This document shows, piece by piece, positions 37,827-47,102 of a DNA stretch of 64,000 nt. Numbering within the stretch: the stretch's first letter is position 1; each line of letters opens with the position of its first letter. A model generated the notes under the pieces. That model was not told the DNA's origin. It saw only the letters and a list, made by a program, of their open reading frames with translations, and searched no databases. The stretch is from Mycobacterium sp. 852002-51163_SCH5372311 (GTDB lineage: Bacteria; Actinomycetota; Actinomycetes; Mycobacteriales; Mycobacteriaceae), in assembly GCF_001667115.1 (NCBI RefSeq), contig NZ_LZIJ01000079.1, positions 1 to 64,000 of the forward strand. Direction: 5' to 3'. The position numbers and the translations under genes were made by a program.

Positions 37827-38005
37827 GCTGCGAGCCTAGTGCGCCGCACTTGCTAAAGCGTTGTAGTTATGCACGGTTATCGGGTCGGCATTTGGTGCCC
37901 GAGTCTGCATTGGCGGCGCCGAGCGTTCACGGCGCGGGTTTCGCAGATCAGGACGCCCTGGACGCAGACTCGATGCTGGACGAGCGGGCGGTTTGCCTTT
38001 CCGCA

Positions 38006-38029
38006 CGGTGAGTGAGTACTCTCTCACCG
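38006..38029. promoter_or_regulatory. 24-bp palindromic operator of the TetR/acyl-CoA dehydrogenase operon
   Basis: CGGTGAG-T-GAGTACTC-T-CTCACCG is symmetric in 11 of 12 base pairs. It ends on the first base of the GTG start codon of the downstream TetR, so autorepression (and control of the co-transcribed dehydrogenase) is very likely. Confidence 0.7.
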
Positions 38030-38667
38030 TGGCCGCGGGTGCCGTTGGGGGACGTGACCGCCTGCTGGCTGCAGCACTGAAGCTCTTCGCCGAGAAGGGG
38101 TACGCCGCGGCGTCGGTGGCTGACATCCAACGGGCGTCAGGCTTGGCGCCGGGGTCGGGTGCGCTCTACAAGCACTTCGCCTCGAAGCGCGAATTGTTGG
38201 AAGCCGCAGTCGAGTACCGGATCGACAGCATCGTGTCCGCCCGAGAGCAGTACGACGCCGAGGAGCCGGGCAGCGTAGAACACGCGGTGCGCACCGCAGG
38301 CCGGCTGATCTGGAACAACCTGAAGCAGAGCGAGGACTTGCTGAAGGTCATGCTGCGCGAGCCGGACGAACTCGGCGATCTGGACGAGAAGACTTGGCAG
38401 GTCATCACCGACAACGCCTATCAGCGTTTCGCCGACGAATTGAAGAGGTCGAACAGCTCCGGCCGCACTCGCATCCCCGATCCCGAGGCGATCGCAGCCG
38501 TCGCGATCGGGTCGCTGTCATACGCCGCCACGCTGCAAGCGCTGACCGGTCGCTCCCCCGGCAACATCGACGACGATCGCTACTTCGAGGCCTGGGTCAA
38601 CCAGACCACCAGCGTTCTGGGCCGCTACACCGTTAAACACCAACCTATTTCAGGAGCAGAACTGTGA
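38029..38667 (+). CDS. TetR-family regulator
   Basis: This 212-residue protein has a TetR helix-turn-helix ([45 protein letters not shown]). GTG at 38029 is chosen because a start at 37993 would put the palindromic operator inside the coding region. Its stop overlaps the next gene's GTG by 4 nt. It most likely represses itself and the acyl-CoA dehydrogenase and is relieved by an acyl-CoA or lipid ligand, as in other mycobacterial TetR/fadE pairs. Confidence 0.88.
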   Translation: MAAGAVGGRDRLLAAALKLFAEKGYAAASVADIQRASGLAPGSGALYKHFASKRELLEAAVEYRIDSIVSAREQYDAEEPGSVEHAVRTAGRLIWNNLKQSEDLLKVMLREPDELGDLDEKTWQVITDNAYQRFADELKRSNSSGRTRIPDPEAIAAVAIGSLSYAATLQALTGRSPGNIDDDRYFEAWVNQTTSVLGRYTVKHQPISGAEL

Positions 38668-39875
38668 CTTATTCGCTACAACTGAGCGACGACGTGATCG
38701 AGGTCCGCGATTGGGTGCACCAGTTCGCGGCCGAGGTCGTCCGTCCCGCCGCGGCGGAATGGGATGAACGAGAGGAAACTCCGTGGCCGGTCATCCAAGA
38801 GGCCTCGAAGGTGGGTCTTTACTCGCCCGACTTCTTCGCGCAGCAAGCCGCCGAGGAGACCGGGCTGGGCATGCTCGTCGCATTCGAGGAGATGTTCTGG
38901 GGTGATGCCGGCATCGCGCTGTCCATCATGGGCACCGGGCTGGCCGCAGCGGCCTTGGCGGGCAACGGAACTCCCGAACAGCTCGGCCGCTGGTTGCCGG
39001 AAATGTTCGGCACTGCCGGCGAACCAAAGCTTGGGGCGTTCTGCTCGTCGGAGCCCGACGCGGGTTCTGACGTCGGCGGCATCCGTACCCGTGCACGCTA
39101 CGACGAAGCGGCCCGGGAGTGGGTGCTCAACGGCACCAAGACGTGGGCGACCAATGGTGGCATTGCCAACGTGCACATCGTCGTTGCCTCGGTCTATCCG
39201 GAACTCGGTACCCGCGGCCAGGCGTCATTCGTCATCGGGCCAGATACCAACGGGCTGGCTCAGGGTCAGAAATTCAAGAAGCACGGAATTCGCGCGTCGC
39301 ACACGGCCGAGGTGGTGCTCGACAACGTCCGCGTGCCCGAGGACGCCATACTCGGCGGCCGCGAGAAGTTCGAAGCGCGGATCGCCCGGGTGAAGTCCGG
39401 CGCTTCGGCGGGCGGCCAGGCCGCGATGAAAACCTTCGAGCGCACCCGCCCGACCGTCGGGGCAATGGCCGTCGGCGTAGCCCGGGCCGCATACGAGTAT
39501 GCCCTCGAATACGCCTGCCAGCGTGAGCAATTCGGTCGCAAGATCGGTGAATTCCAAGCTGTCGCGTTCAAGTTGGCGGACATGAAGAGCCGTATCGACG
39601 CGGCGCGGTTGCTGGTGTGGCGCGCCGGCTGGATGGCGCGCAACAACCAGAACTTCGAATCCGCAGAGGGCTCGATGGCCAAACTGGTGGCAAGCGAGAC
39701 CGCCGTCTATGTCACCGACGAGGCCATCCAGATCCTTGGCGGCAACGGCTACACCCGCGACTATCCCGTCGAGCGGATGCACCGCGACGCAAAGATCTTC
39801 ACAATCTTCGAGGGTACGAGTGAGATCCAGCGTCTGGTGATTTCGAGGGCGCTGACCGGACTGCCGATCCGGTAA
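38664..39875 (+). CDS. Acyl-CoA dehydrogenase (FadE family)
   Basis: This 403-residue flavoenzyme shows [68 protein letters not shown] and [19 protein letters not shown], ending with [12 protein letters not shown], whose Glu is the catalytic base region of the family. It introduces the alpha,beta double bond of acyl-CoA in beta-oxidation. The GTG overlaps the TetR stop (GTGA). A 58-bp palindrome follows its stop. Confidence 0.94.
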   Translation: MTYSLQLSDDVIEVRDWVHQFAAEVVRPAAAEWDEREETPWPVIQEASKVGLYSPDFFAQQAAEETGLGMLVAFEEMFWGDAGIALSIMGTGLAAAALAGNGTPEQLGRWLPEMFGTAGEPKLGAFCSSEPDAGSDVGGIRTRARYDEAAREWVLNGTKTWATNGGIANVHIVVASVYPELGTRGQASFVIGPDTNGLAQGQKFKKHGIRASHTAEVVLDNVRVPEDAILGGREKFEARIARVKSGASAGGQAAMKTFERTRPTVGAMAVGVARAAYEYALEYACQREQFGRKIGEFQAVAFKLADMKSRIDAARLLVWRAGWMARNNQNFESAEGSMAKLVASETAVYVTDEAIQILGGNGYTRDYPVERMHRDAKIFTIFEGTSEIQRLVISRALTGLPIR

Positions 39876-39885
39876 CCAAGTACGG

Positions 39886-39943
39886 CGAGCAGACGCAGAA
39901 TCGCATGCGAGAGCGCCGATTTGTGCGATTCTGCGTCTGCTCG
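39886..39943. repeat. 58-bp palindromic element, copy 2
   Basis: CGAGCAGACGCAGAATCGCA (39886-39905) is perfectly complementary to the right arm (39924-39943), giving a 20-bp stem. It fills the gap between the converging stops of the acyl-CoA dehydrogenase (39875) and the P450 (39946), so it could end both transcripts. Confidence 0.88.
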
Positions 39944-39945
39944 GC

Positions 39946-41160
39946 CTATTGGACGGCCAACTGCAGACGGTCCAAGCGCCTGACCAAGATGCTTGGTAAC
40001 CAGTCGCCGACCTCGGTCGCCGTGATCCAGTTAGTGGATTCCAATAGCATCCCTAATACGATCCGAGCCTCTAATCGGGCCAGCGCTGCTCCGATACAGA
40101 AGTGCACGCCCTTACCGAAGGCTAAGTGGTCTTTCGGGCCGATTCGGTTGAGGCGGAATTCATTTGGCGCATCGAAGTGCGCCGGATCGCGGTTGGCTGC
40201 TCCCCACATCAGCAGGAGGTGTGAATTGGCGGGCAGCTCAACCCCGGCGAGGGTCGCATCCTGCCACACGTGGCGGTAGTGCCCACGAAACGGCGATTCA
40301 AAACGCAACGTCTCCTCTATGAACGCTCCCAACACTTCTGGATGCTCACGGATCTGGGCTTGCACCTCAGGACGATCCGCGAGGATCCATGCCGCGCTGC
40401 CCAACAACGACGCGGTCGATTCTCCCGCAGCGCTGAACAGGGTGAGCATCATTCCAAGCGCAGGAAGCTGATCCAACTCACCCGATGCGTAGCGCACTGC
40501 CAGATCACCAATCAGGCCATCTTCAGCACCAGCGCTTGCCTTTTCGAAATGTTCCAAGACATATGCCGACAGTTCTATCGCCGCCATTCCGGCCGATTCG
40601 AGCTGGTCGGAGTTGACTATGCCGTCGAGCAGGGTGGTCGTGGCGTAGCCGAGCCGAATCAGCCGGTCGACGTCATCATCAGGCAGACCCAGCAACTTGG
40701 TCACGACCATCATCGGGAGCCGGTTTGCCATAGCGCTCATCCACTCGACCTGACCGTCATGCAGATTCTCCCGCCACAGGCGTTCGGCGGTCTGGGCGGC
40801 GAATTCTTCGATCCTCCGCACGCGCTTGGCCGATAAGTGCGGCAACAGGATCTTGCGGTGGATGGCGTGCACCGGATCATCCGCGGTGGCTAGGGCGTGA
40901 GCAGGACCGCCGGGTGGTCCCATGTCGAACGGGGTGACACTGCCGTCGTCGTGAAAGACCATGGTCGCCGTAAGGTTCGACGAGAAGTCTTCGACTCGCT
41001 CGACGGCTTCCAGCACCGCGTCCCAACCGCATACGGCGTAAAACGCGGAATTTCCAATGCGCTGCACCGGCGATTCTGTGCGCATGCGGTCGTAGAGCGG
41101 GTACGGATCCTGTATCGCGTCGGCGCAGAAGAACTGGGTCGGGTCATCTACGACCGTCAT
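39946..41160 (-). CDS. Cytochrome P450
   Basis: This 404-residue P450 has ExxR in EETLRFESPFR, haem loop FGKGVHFCIGAALARLEA, and an I-helix reading FSAAGESTASLL, where the usual acid-Thr pair is replaced by Glu-Ser, a variant seen in some actinobacterial CYPs. ATG at 41160 is preferred over the TTG at 41196; neither has a clear ribosome site. It is divergent from a TetR gene 195 bp away, the likely regulator. No ferredoxin gene is adjacent. CYP family not assigned. Confidence 0.92.
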   Translation of the reverse strand: MTVVDDPTQFFCADAIQDPYPLYDRMRTESPVQRIGNSAFYAVCGWDAVLEAVERVEDFSSNLTATMVFHDDGSVTPFDMGPPGGPAHALATADDPVHAIHRKILLPHLSAKRVRRIEEFAAQTAERLWRENLHDGQVEWMSAMANRLPMMVVTKLLGLPDDDVDRLIRLGYATTTLLDGIVNSDQLESAGMAAIELSAYVLEHFEKASAGAEDGLIGDLAVRYASGELDQLPALGMMLTLFSAAGESTASLLGSAAWILADRPEVQAQIREHPEVLGAFIEETLRFESPFRGHYRHVWQDATLAGVELPANSHLLLMWGAANRDPAHFDAPNEFRLNRIGPKDHLAFGKGVHFCIGAALARLEARIVLGMLLESTNWITATEVGDWLPSILVRRLDRLQLAVQ

Positions 41161-41302
41161 AGGTTTCACGCTGACGCGGTTCACGTGCAACGTCAACGGC
41201 GCCTGACAAAGTTGAGGGGCTGCTCTGAGTGAGCGCGAGTCTTGCCGAAACTGCCTATGGTGACCTACCAGCGGATTTTCTTGAGAAAGATCTGCTTATA
41301 TG

Positions 41303-41315
41303 TCTCAGTGTGAGA
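41303..41315. promoter_or_regulatory. Short palindrome between P450 and TetR genes
   Basis: TCTCA-GTG-TGAGA is a perfect 5-bp inverted repeat, 40 bp before the TetR ATG and just after an AT-rich TTATAT. An adjacent TTTCT-TG-AGAAA (about 41276-41288) is a second symmetric patch. Either may be the TetR operator. Confidence 0.35.
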
Positions 41316-41355
41316 GAAGAATTTCAACCGCGCTGGCGAAATAGGGCCTGGCCAG

Positions 41356-41895
41356 ATGTCACGTGATGACTGGCTGGTGGGTCGGGACCGCCGCAGCGAA
41401 GCCGCCGAACGGATCTACGCGGCGGCTGCCGACCTAATCTCTCGACAGGGGTATGAAGCCTTCACCATCGAGGCCTTGGCAGCCGAGGTCCACTGCTCGC
41501 CGGCGACGATCTACCGTCATGCAGGCGGCAAGGCCGCGATCCGCGACGCCGTGGTTGCTATCCAATCGGTTCGGATTGTGGAAACGGCACGCGCCGCAAT
41601 CAAGGACCTGCGGGGTCCGGATCGAGTCGTCACCGCCACCATCGTTGCTCTGCAGAGCCTGCAATCTGATCCGCTAGCCCAACTCATGCGGACAATGCAC
41701 ACGACTCCCGTCAGCGAGTGGATCACCAGTTCGCGCACCGTTACCGGCTTCGCCCGCGAGATGCTCGGTGAAGAGAACCCTGATCCACTCGCCGCGCAGT
41801 GGCTCATCCGCGTCTTCCTCGCACTGTGGTGTTGGCCCGTCAAAGACCCCGCCACTGAACGCGCCATGTTGCAACGGTTCCTCGCACTTGGGTGA
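41356..41895 (+). CDS. TetR-family regulator
   Basis: This 179-residue protein has the TetR helix-turn-helix (AERIYAAAADLISRQGYEAF, IEALAAEVHCSPATIYRHAG, GKAAIRDAV). It is divergent from the P450 at 39946, so regulation of that gene is the best guess. The C-terminal ligand domain is short and Trp-rich near the end (FLALWCWPVKDPATERAM). The start has only a weak ribosome site. Confidence 0.85.
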   Translation: MSRDDWLVGRDRRSEAAERIYAAAADLISRQGYEAFTIEALAAEVHCSPATIYRHAGGKAAIRDAVVAIQSVRIVETARAAIKDLRGPDRVVTATIVALQSLQSDPLAQLMRTMHTTPVSEWITSSRTVTGFAREMLGEENPDPLAAQWLIRVFLALWCWPVKDPATERAMLQRFLALG

Positions 41896-41919
41896 GGAGA
41901 CGCAAGCGGAGGAGAACGG

Positions 41920-41977
41920 CGAGCAGACGCAGAATCGCATGCGAGAGCCCCGATTTGTGCGATTCTGCGTCTGCTCG
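41920..41977. repeat. 58-bp palindromic element, copy 3
   Basis: This is identical to copy 2 except for one loop base. The 20-bp arms are at 41920-41939 and 41958-41977. It lies between two TetR genes on the same strand, 25 bp after the first stop, consistent with a terminator insulating them. Confidence 0.88.
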
Positions 41978-41996
41978 CCCGACCTCGCTCCACCCC

Positions 41997-42025
41997 TTGA
42001 CAACTTTACGTTACGTGATGTAACG
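41997..42025 (+). promoter_or_regulatory. Promoter and palindromic operator of the TetR/DUF1214/sulfotransferase operon
   Basis: TTGACA (41997-42002) is followed by a perfect inverted repeat CGTTAC-GTGAT-GTAACG (42009-42025) that fills the spacer and overlaps the expected -10 (TAACGA). The ATG of the TetR is 9 bp further on, so the leader is very short. Confidence 0.6.
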
Positions 42026-42033
42026 ATATTGGC

Positions 42034-42642
42034 ATGTCTGCGCGTGCTGCCGTCCGCGGTCGTCCACGCGACCCGCGAACGGAGCGCGACATCATGGACG
42101 CCACCCGTCGGCTGCTCGTCCGCGACGGCTACGAGCAGGTGACCATCGACGCGATCGCCCGCGAGGCCGGGGTGAGCCGGCCCACCGTTTACCGGCGCTG
42201 GCCGTCCAAGGCACATGTGGTTTTCGAGGCAGCGTTCGGCCAGCCGTCCGATGCCGCGCTGGTCGAGAACTCTGGCGACTTCGAAACCGATCTGCTGGTG
42301 TTCGTCCGCGAAGTGTTGCGGTTCTGGCGCGAACCCGTCGTCGAGGCCGCCGCGCTCGGCATCCTCGCCGACCGTCACCGCGACCGGGACCTGCATATCC
42401 GCACCCAGCAACTGCTCGACGAACGCACGCTCACCGAGTTCACTGCCCTGGTCCGCAGCGGCGTCGACCAAGGTCTGGTGCGCCGGGATGTGGACGTCGA
42501 CATGCTCTACCAGATGCTCGTCGGCACCGCCTTCTACGCCGCGCAAATACAGCAAAACGACGATATAGACATCCTCGCAGAACGCCTGTGCGCCATGGTT
42601 ATTCGCGGCGCAGCGAAAACGAAAGTGAGAAAACATGCCTGA
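42034..42642 (+). CDS. TetR-family regulator
   Basis: This 202-residue TetR protein has RGRPRDPRTERDIMDATRRL, GYEQVTIDAIAREAGVSRPT and VYRRWPSKAHVV (helix-turn-helix and following helix), with a TetR_C-type tail. Its 3' end overlaps the DUF1214 gene by 8 nt. The palindrome over its promoter suggests autoregulation of the three-gene operon. Confidence 0.9.
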   Translation: MSARAAVRGRPRDPRTERDIMDATRRLLVRDGYEQVTIDAIAREAGVSRPTVYRRWPSKAHVVFEAAFGQPSDAALVENSGDFETDLLVFVREVLRFWREPVVEAAALGILADRHRDRDLHIRTQQLLDERTLTEFTALVRSGVDQGLVRRDVDVDMLYQMLVGTAFYAAQIQQNDDIDILAERLCAMVIRGAAKTKVRKHA

Positions 42643-43723
42643 CTCAGTATCCGAAGCGTTCAACGGCCTGCTCGACGAAGTCCGCGCCATCGAGCAGAAG
42701 ATCCTCGCCGCCGACCCGCCGCTGGACGAGCCCGACGTACTCGACGGATACCGCCTGGCATTCAGCGTGTTGCGGGTCGCCGTCGACACCTACGTGTGGG
42801 GCGACAAGGACAACCCCATCCTGATCGACGTCATCGGCCCCTACCTGAAATGGGGCGGCGACAACTCCGATGCGTTCTACCAAGTCGCTCCGATCGACCC
42901 GAACCGCACCTACCGGATTACCGGGAACCGCGGCGACGCCGTCTACCTGTCGATGACGGTTTACGGCGGACCTGACGACGGCCGCTACAGCAACCGCATC
43001 GTCGGCACGATCAACGACCGCAACCTCGAGTTCGACGACGACGGCAACTTCGAGTTCACCCTCAGTCCCGATCCGCAGCCGGGAACGTGGCTCAAACTCG
43101 ACCCCGACGCCGTGCACGCGCTGACTCGTGACTACCTCACCGAGCCGGCGACGGGGCGTCGCACGCAATGGAAGATCGAGGCCATCGATCCTCCCCCGCG
43201 GAAGTCCGACAGCGCCGAGGACCTGGCCCGGCGGTTTCGTGCCGCACGCACGTGGCTGCGGGAGCAGATGTCGTTCCTGCCCACCCGCGTCCAACCGCCC
43301 AACCAGATCGCCGAGCCCTTCCCGGTACCGCAGCACGCCTACGGTTGGTCGGCGGCCGACGCCGCCTATGCCATGGGCGCCTACGACCTGAAACCCGACC
43401 AGGCCCTGGTGATCGACGGCACGTCACCGAAATGCGTGTTCTGGAACCTGTGCCTGTGGAACCCGTTCCTGCACACCTACGACTACACCTACGAACGCGT
43501 CACCATCAACGGCGCGCACATCGCCGACGAGACGGACGGCTCGTGGCGAATTGTGGTCAGCGACAAGGATCCTGGGCACCCCAACTGGGTGTCCACCGCG
43601 GGCCGCGCCCGTGGACTGATCTGGTTGCGCTGGTTCCTGCCCGAGGAGACGCCCGCGCGGCCCACCTGTCGGGTCGTCGATGTCGCCGACTTCGACAAAG
43701 ATGACGCAGGACTAACGTCGTGA
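42635..43723 (+). CDS. DUF1214-domain protein
   Basis: This 362-residue protein belongs to the DUF1214/DUF1254-like group: IDPNRTYRITGNRGDAVYLS, GTWLKLDPDAVHALTRDY, KCVFWNLCLWNPFLHTYDY and RGLIWLRWFLPEE are its conserved blocks. No signal peptide or membrane segment is seen. Biochemical function is not established in any family member I know. It sits between a TetR gene (8-nt overlap) and a sulfotransferase (4-nt GTGA overlap), an arrangement that recurs in mycobacteria and suggests a lipid or sterol-related role (inference). Confidence 0.85.
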   Translation: MPDSVSEAFNGLLDEVRAIEQKILAADPPLDEPDVLDGYRLAFSVLRVAVDTYVWGDKDNPILIDVIGPYLKWGGDNSDAFYQVAPIDPNRTYRITGNRGDAVYLSMTVYGGPDDGRYSNRIVGTINDRNLEFDDDGNFEFTLSPDPQPGTWLKLDPDAVHALTRDYLTEPATGRRTQWKIEAIDPPPRKSDSAEDLARRFRAARTWLREQMSFLPTRVQPPNQIAEPFPVPQHAYGWSAADAAYAMGAYDLKPDQALVIDGTSPKCVFWNLCLWNPFLHTYDYTYERVTINGAHIADETDGSWRIVVSDKDPGHPNWVSTAGRARGLIWLRWFLPEETPARPTCRVVDVADFDKDDAGLTS

Positions 43724-44970
43724 CCGACCGCCCCGCCGACATCCGGCTTACGGATCTGGCCAATCCCGTCTATCCGGCTGCGGCGCAACCGATTCGGGAC
43801 GGCCTGGCCGCTTACGGCGCGACGCTGCGGCTGCAGCCCGAGGAGATGCTCGCGGCGGCCGAACAACGCACCGACCTGAACAATTGGGGTGATCCGGGAT
43901 TCCGGGAACGGCTTGACGTGTTGTGCGCATCGCTGCGCGACGAGGCGGGGTTGTCCGACACCGGCGTCGCGGTCGCTTACGAGCAGGTGGTGCAGAACCT
44001 GGTCAATCGGTTGCGGCTGGAGGCGCTGCTCGCCGAGCATCCCGAGATCGAAGACCTCCCCGTCGAACGACCGATCATCATTTGCGGACTCCCGCGCACA
44101 GGCACCACCCATCTGCACAACATGCTGGCCGCCGACCCGTCGCTGCGCCACCTGCCGTATTGGGAGAGTCTGGAGCCTTTCCCCTCGCCCGACGAGGTCC
44201 ATGACGAGCAGCCGCGCCGCGACCGGTGTGCGACGGCACTGGAACTGACCAACACGTCGATGCCGGAATTCAAGCGCATGCACGACATGACGGTCGATCA
44301 TGCGCACGAAGAGATCCAGCTGTTTGCCAACGACATCTCCGGGATGTTGCTCGAAAGCGTCTACCACATACCAAGTTTCGCCGCCCACTACAAGGCGCAC
44401 GACCAGGGGCCGAGCTACGCCTACCTCAAGCGCATGTTGCAGGCCCTGCAATGGCTGCGGGGTGGGACCCGCTGGGTGCTGAAATCACCGCAGCACCTGG
44501 AGCAGTTCCCGACGCTGCTCGCCACTTTCCCCGACGCGACATTCGTTTTGACACATCGGGATCCGGTGGAAGTGACATTGTCGATGGCGACGATGATCTG
44601 CTATTCGTCGCGGATGGCCATGGCGCGGCCGGATCCGGTGAAGACTGCGCGCTATTGGCTGGACCGAGCCGAGGACCTGCTGAACGGATGTTTGCGCGAC
44701 CGCGACCTGTTGCCGCACGATCAGTCGATCGACGTGCGGTTCACCGACTTCATGGCCGACGAGGAGGGCACCATCGCGCGCATCTACCAGCTGGCCGATC
44801 AGCCGTTCGACCACTCCGTGCGCAAGGCCATGGCGGAATTCCGCGCAGAGCATCCGCGCGGACGCTACGGCGGTGTGCTCTACAGCGCCGAAGACTTGGG
44901 ACTGGATCGAGAGGAGATTGCCACCCGGCTATCCCCGTACCGGAGGCATTTCATCGATGACGCCGAATGA
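43720..44970 (+). CDS. Sulfotransferase-family protein
   Basis: This 416-residue protein has the PAPS-binding loop IICGLPRTGTTHLHNMLA (near residues 125-140), a WVLKSPQHLEQFPTLLATFP block and FVLTHRDPVEVTLSM, the 3'-phosphate-binding segment. These define the Sulfotransfer_3 family common in mycobacteria, which may sulfate lipids or may have other substrates. GTG start inside the DUF1214 stop. No transmembrane segment. Acceptor unknown. Confidence 0.9.
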   Translation: MTDRPADIRLTDLANPVYPAAAQPIRDGLAAYGATLRLQPEEMLAAAEQRTDLNNWGDPGFRERLDVLCASLRDEAGLSDTGVAVAYEQVVQNLVNRLRLEALLAEHPEIEDLPVERPIIICGLPRTGTTHLHNMLAADPSLRHLPYWESLEPFPSPDEVHDEQPRRDRCATALELTNTSMPEFKRMHDMTVDHAHEEIQLFANDISGMLLESVYHIPSFAAHYKAHDQGPSYAYLKRMLQALQWLRGGTRWVLKSPQHLEQFPTLLATFPDATFVLTHRDPVEVTLSMATMICYSSRMAMARPDPVKTARYWLDRAEDLLNGCLRDRDLLPHDQSIDVRFTDFMADEEGTIARIYQLADQPFDHSVRKAMAEFRAEHPRGRYGGVLYSAEDLGLDREEIATRLSPYRRHFIDDAE

Positions 44971-44994
44971 CGGGTGGCAGGATTTCGTTGCCGG

Positions 44995-46035
44995 CTAGTC
45001 GACCAGTTCCCGAAGGGCCTCGATGAGCTTGACCCGCTCGGCTGGCGTCGCCGCGATGGGTGCCACGGTCAGGGTGGTCACCCCGGACTCGCGGAACGCC
45101 GCGACCCGTTCCTTGACGAACCCGGTGGGTCCGATCAGGTTGACGTCACGCACCAGCTCGTCGGGTACCGCCTTGGCAGCGCCGTCCTTGTCGCCGGCCA
45201 GGTAGAGCTCTTGGATCCGGTCGGCTTGCGGGCCGTAGCCGTATCGGGTGGCCAGGGTGTGGTAGAAGTTCTTGCCCTTCGCGCCCATCCCGCCGATGTA
45301 GAGCGCCAGGTGTGGCTTGACGAATTCCCTTAGCGGCTCGACGTTTTCGCCGATCGCCAGTACCGGCGCGGCGTAGACCTCGAGCTCGCCCAACGCAGGG
45401 TCGCGCTTGGCGTGACCGGCGGCCAACGCCTCGCCCCACACGTCGCGTGCCTTCTCGGGTAGATAGAAGATCGGTTGCCAGCCCTCGGCGATTTCGGCGG
45501 CGAGCTCGACGTTCTTGGGGCCCAGCGCGGCTACCAGGACTGGGATGCGTTCCCGGACAGGTTGATTGATGAGCTTGAGCGGTTTACCGAGGCCGGTGCC
45601 GGATTCGGGCGGCAATGGGATGGTGTAGTGCTTGCCTTGGTGTTGCAGGGTCTCGCGGCGCCATACCTGACGGCAGATCTCGATGACTTCGCGGGTGCGC
45701 GCAATCGGAGCGTCGTATGGCACGCCGTGAAATCCTTCGATGACCTGTGGGCCGGAGGCACCCAGGCCGAGGGTGAAGCGCCCGTCGGAGACGTAGTCGA
45801 GACCCGCGGCGGTCATCGCGGTCAGGGTGGGCGTGCGGGTATACAGCTGCAGGATGCCGGAAGCCAGTTGAACCCGTTCGGTGCTGGCCGCCAGGTAACC
45901 GAGTGCGCTCACCGCGTCGAACGAATACGCCTCGGGGACAAAGACAATGTCCAGGCCGGCGCGTTCGAGGTCGGCCACTTCGGCGGCCACCTCCTTGAAG
46001 CCACCCGCGTAGTTGATGGCCAATCCGATCCGCAT
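44995..46035 (-). CDS. LLM-class F420-dependent oxidoreductase
   Basis: This 346-residue luciferase-like TIM-barrel enzyme starts MRIGLAINYAGGFKEVAAEV. It shows VFVPEAYSFDAVSALGYLAA, LASGILQLYTRTPTLTAMTA, RFTLGLGASGPQVIEGFHGV and LAALGPKNVELAAEIAEGW-type blocks, typical of mycobacterial F420-dependent oxidoreductases. The frame is open to 46197, but the ATG at 46035 is 2 bp after the SnoaL stop and fits the family. Substrate unknown. Confidence 0.92.
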   Translation of the reverse strand: MRIGLAINYAGGFKEVAAEVADLERAGLDIVFVPEAYSFDAVSALGYLAASTERVQLASGILQLYTRTPTLTAMTAAGLDYVSDGRFTLGLGASGPQVIEGFHGVPYDAPIARTREVIEICRQVWRRETLQHQGKHYTIPLPPESGTGLGKPLKLINQPVRERIPVLVAALGPKNVELAAEIAEGWQPIFYLPEKARDVWGEALAAGHAKRDPALGELEVYAAPVLAIGENVEPLREFVKPHLALYIGGMGAKGKNFYHTLATRYGYGPQADRIQELYLAGDKDGAAKAVPDELVRDVNLIGPTGFVKERVAAFRESGVTTLTVAPIAATPAERVKLIEALRELVD

Positions 46036-46037
46036 GG

Positions 46038-46451
46038 TCAGCGCTGCCCCGCGTTGGCGAGTTCGAGGGCTTCCTGTTGGATGCGGTCGAACTGCGCGCC
46101 CATTGCCTCCGACAACGCCGTCGCACCCGACAGCGGTCGCACCATCACCATGAAGTCGTCGATCAAACCGTCGTCGTTGAAGTGCAGGAAGTCGCACCCG
46201 GTGATTTTCTTTCCCGCCACGCTGGCTTCGAATACGAATGCATGATCGTTGGCGTCATGGATCTCCCGGACGTAGCGAAAGTCCTCGAAGACCCGCAGCA
46301 CGCCGCGCAGGAACGCCGCGGTTATCGGCTTGCCGACATATGGTTTGAAGGCGATCGGGCTGGTGAAGACGACGTCGTCGGCGAGCATCGCCTGGATGGT
46401 TGCCTCGTCGCGATCTTCGACTGCTTTGCGAAAGGGGTGCTTATTGCTCAC
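46038..46451 (-). CDS. SnoaL-like / NTF2-fold protein
   Basis: This 137-residue protein with an NTF2-like cone fold reads HPFRKAVEDRDEATIQAMLA, DDVVFTSPIAFKPYVGK, FVFEASVAGKKITGCDFLHF and DGLIDDFMVMVRPL. Members are isomerases, hydrolases or ligand carriers. It is followed by an LLM oxidoreductase with a 2-bp gap, so they are co-translated. It is divergent from a PadR regulator 87 bp away, the likely controller. Confidence 0.85.
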   Translation of the reverse strand: MSNKHPFRKAVEDRDEATIQAMLADDVVFTSPIAFKPYVGKPITAAFLRGVLRVFEDFRYVREIHDANDHAFVFEASVAGKKITGCDFLHFNDDGLIDDFMVMVRPLSGATALSEAMGAQFDRIQQEALELANAGQR

Positions 46452-46538
46452 GAGAGTTGACGGTAGAGGCTGTCGCGGCGTATGTCCATAGGTGATTACT
46501 CACTTTGTTGAATAGGTGTCTTGTTGTACGATGCGGCT

Positions 46539-47102
46539 ATGTCGCTTCGCGATGCCGTGTTGGCCGCACTCCTCGAAGGCGAGTCTTCCGGATATGACCT
46601 GGCCAAAGGCTTCGATGCCGCCACGGCGAACTTCTGGATGGCCACGCCGCAGCAGCTGTATCGAGAGCTCGAACGCCTGGCCGTGCAAGGTCTGATCGAG
46701 GCTCGTGTGGTTCAACAGGAACGCCGGCCCAACAAGCGGATGTATTCGTTGACCGAGGCCGGTCGCGACGCGATCCGCCATTTCACGGTAAGTGCGCCAA
46801 AACCTTCGGTGATACGCGATGAACTGCTGGTCAAGGTGCAGGCTTCCGATGCCGGTGACCGACAGGCCGTGCGGGAATTCATCGTGGAGCGGTTGCACTG
46901 GGCGACAGGCAAGTTGGAACGCTACGAGCGATTGCGCGCCCGGCTCCTTGGCGGGCGAACCGAGCAAGACTATCTTGCCGAGGCCGAGCGTGTGGGGCCC
47001 TATTTGACGTTGCTGCGCGGAATCTTGTTCGAGCAAGAGAACATTCGGTGGGCCGAGCACGCTTTGACGGTCATCGAAGGCCGTCTGACGGCGGTGCCTT
47101 AA
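46539..47102 (+). CDS. PadR-family transcriptional regulator
   Basis: This 187-residue PadR regulator starts MSLRDAVLAALLEGESSGYD and has the winged helix (QQLYRELERLAVQGLIEAR, RPNKRMYSLTEAGRDAI) and a C-terminal VirR-type dimerisation helix domain. ATG 46539 is the family start; the frame to 46521 adds an unlikely MLYDAA. It is divergent from the SnoaL/LLM pair and probably represses it in response to a phenolic or lipophilic ligand. Confidence 0.9.
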   Translation: MSLRDAVLAALLEGESSGYDLAKGFDAATANFWMATPQQLYRELERLAVQGLIEARVVQQERRPNKRMYSLTEAGRDAIRHFTVSAPKPSVIRDELLVKVQASDAGDRQAVREFIVERLHWATGKLERYERLRARLLGGRTEQDYLAEAERVGPYLTLLRGILFEQENIRWAEHALTVIEGRLTAVP

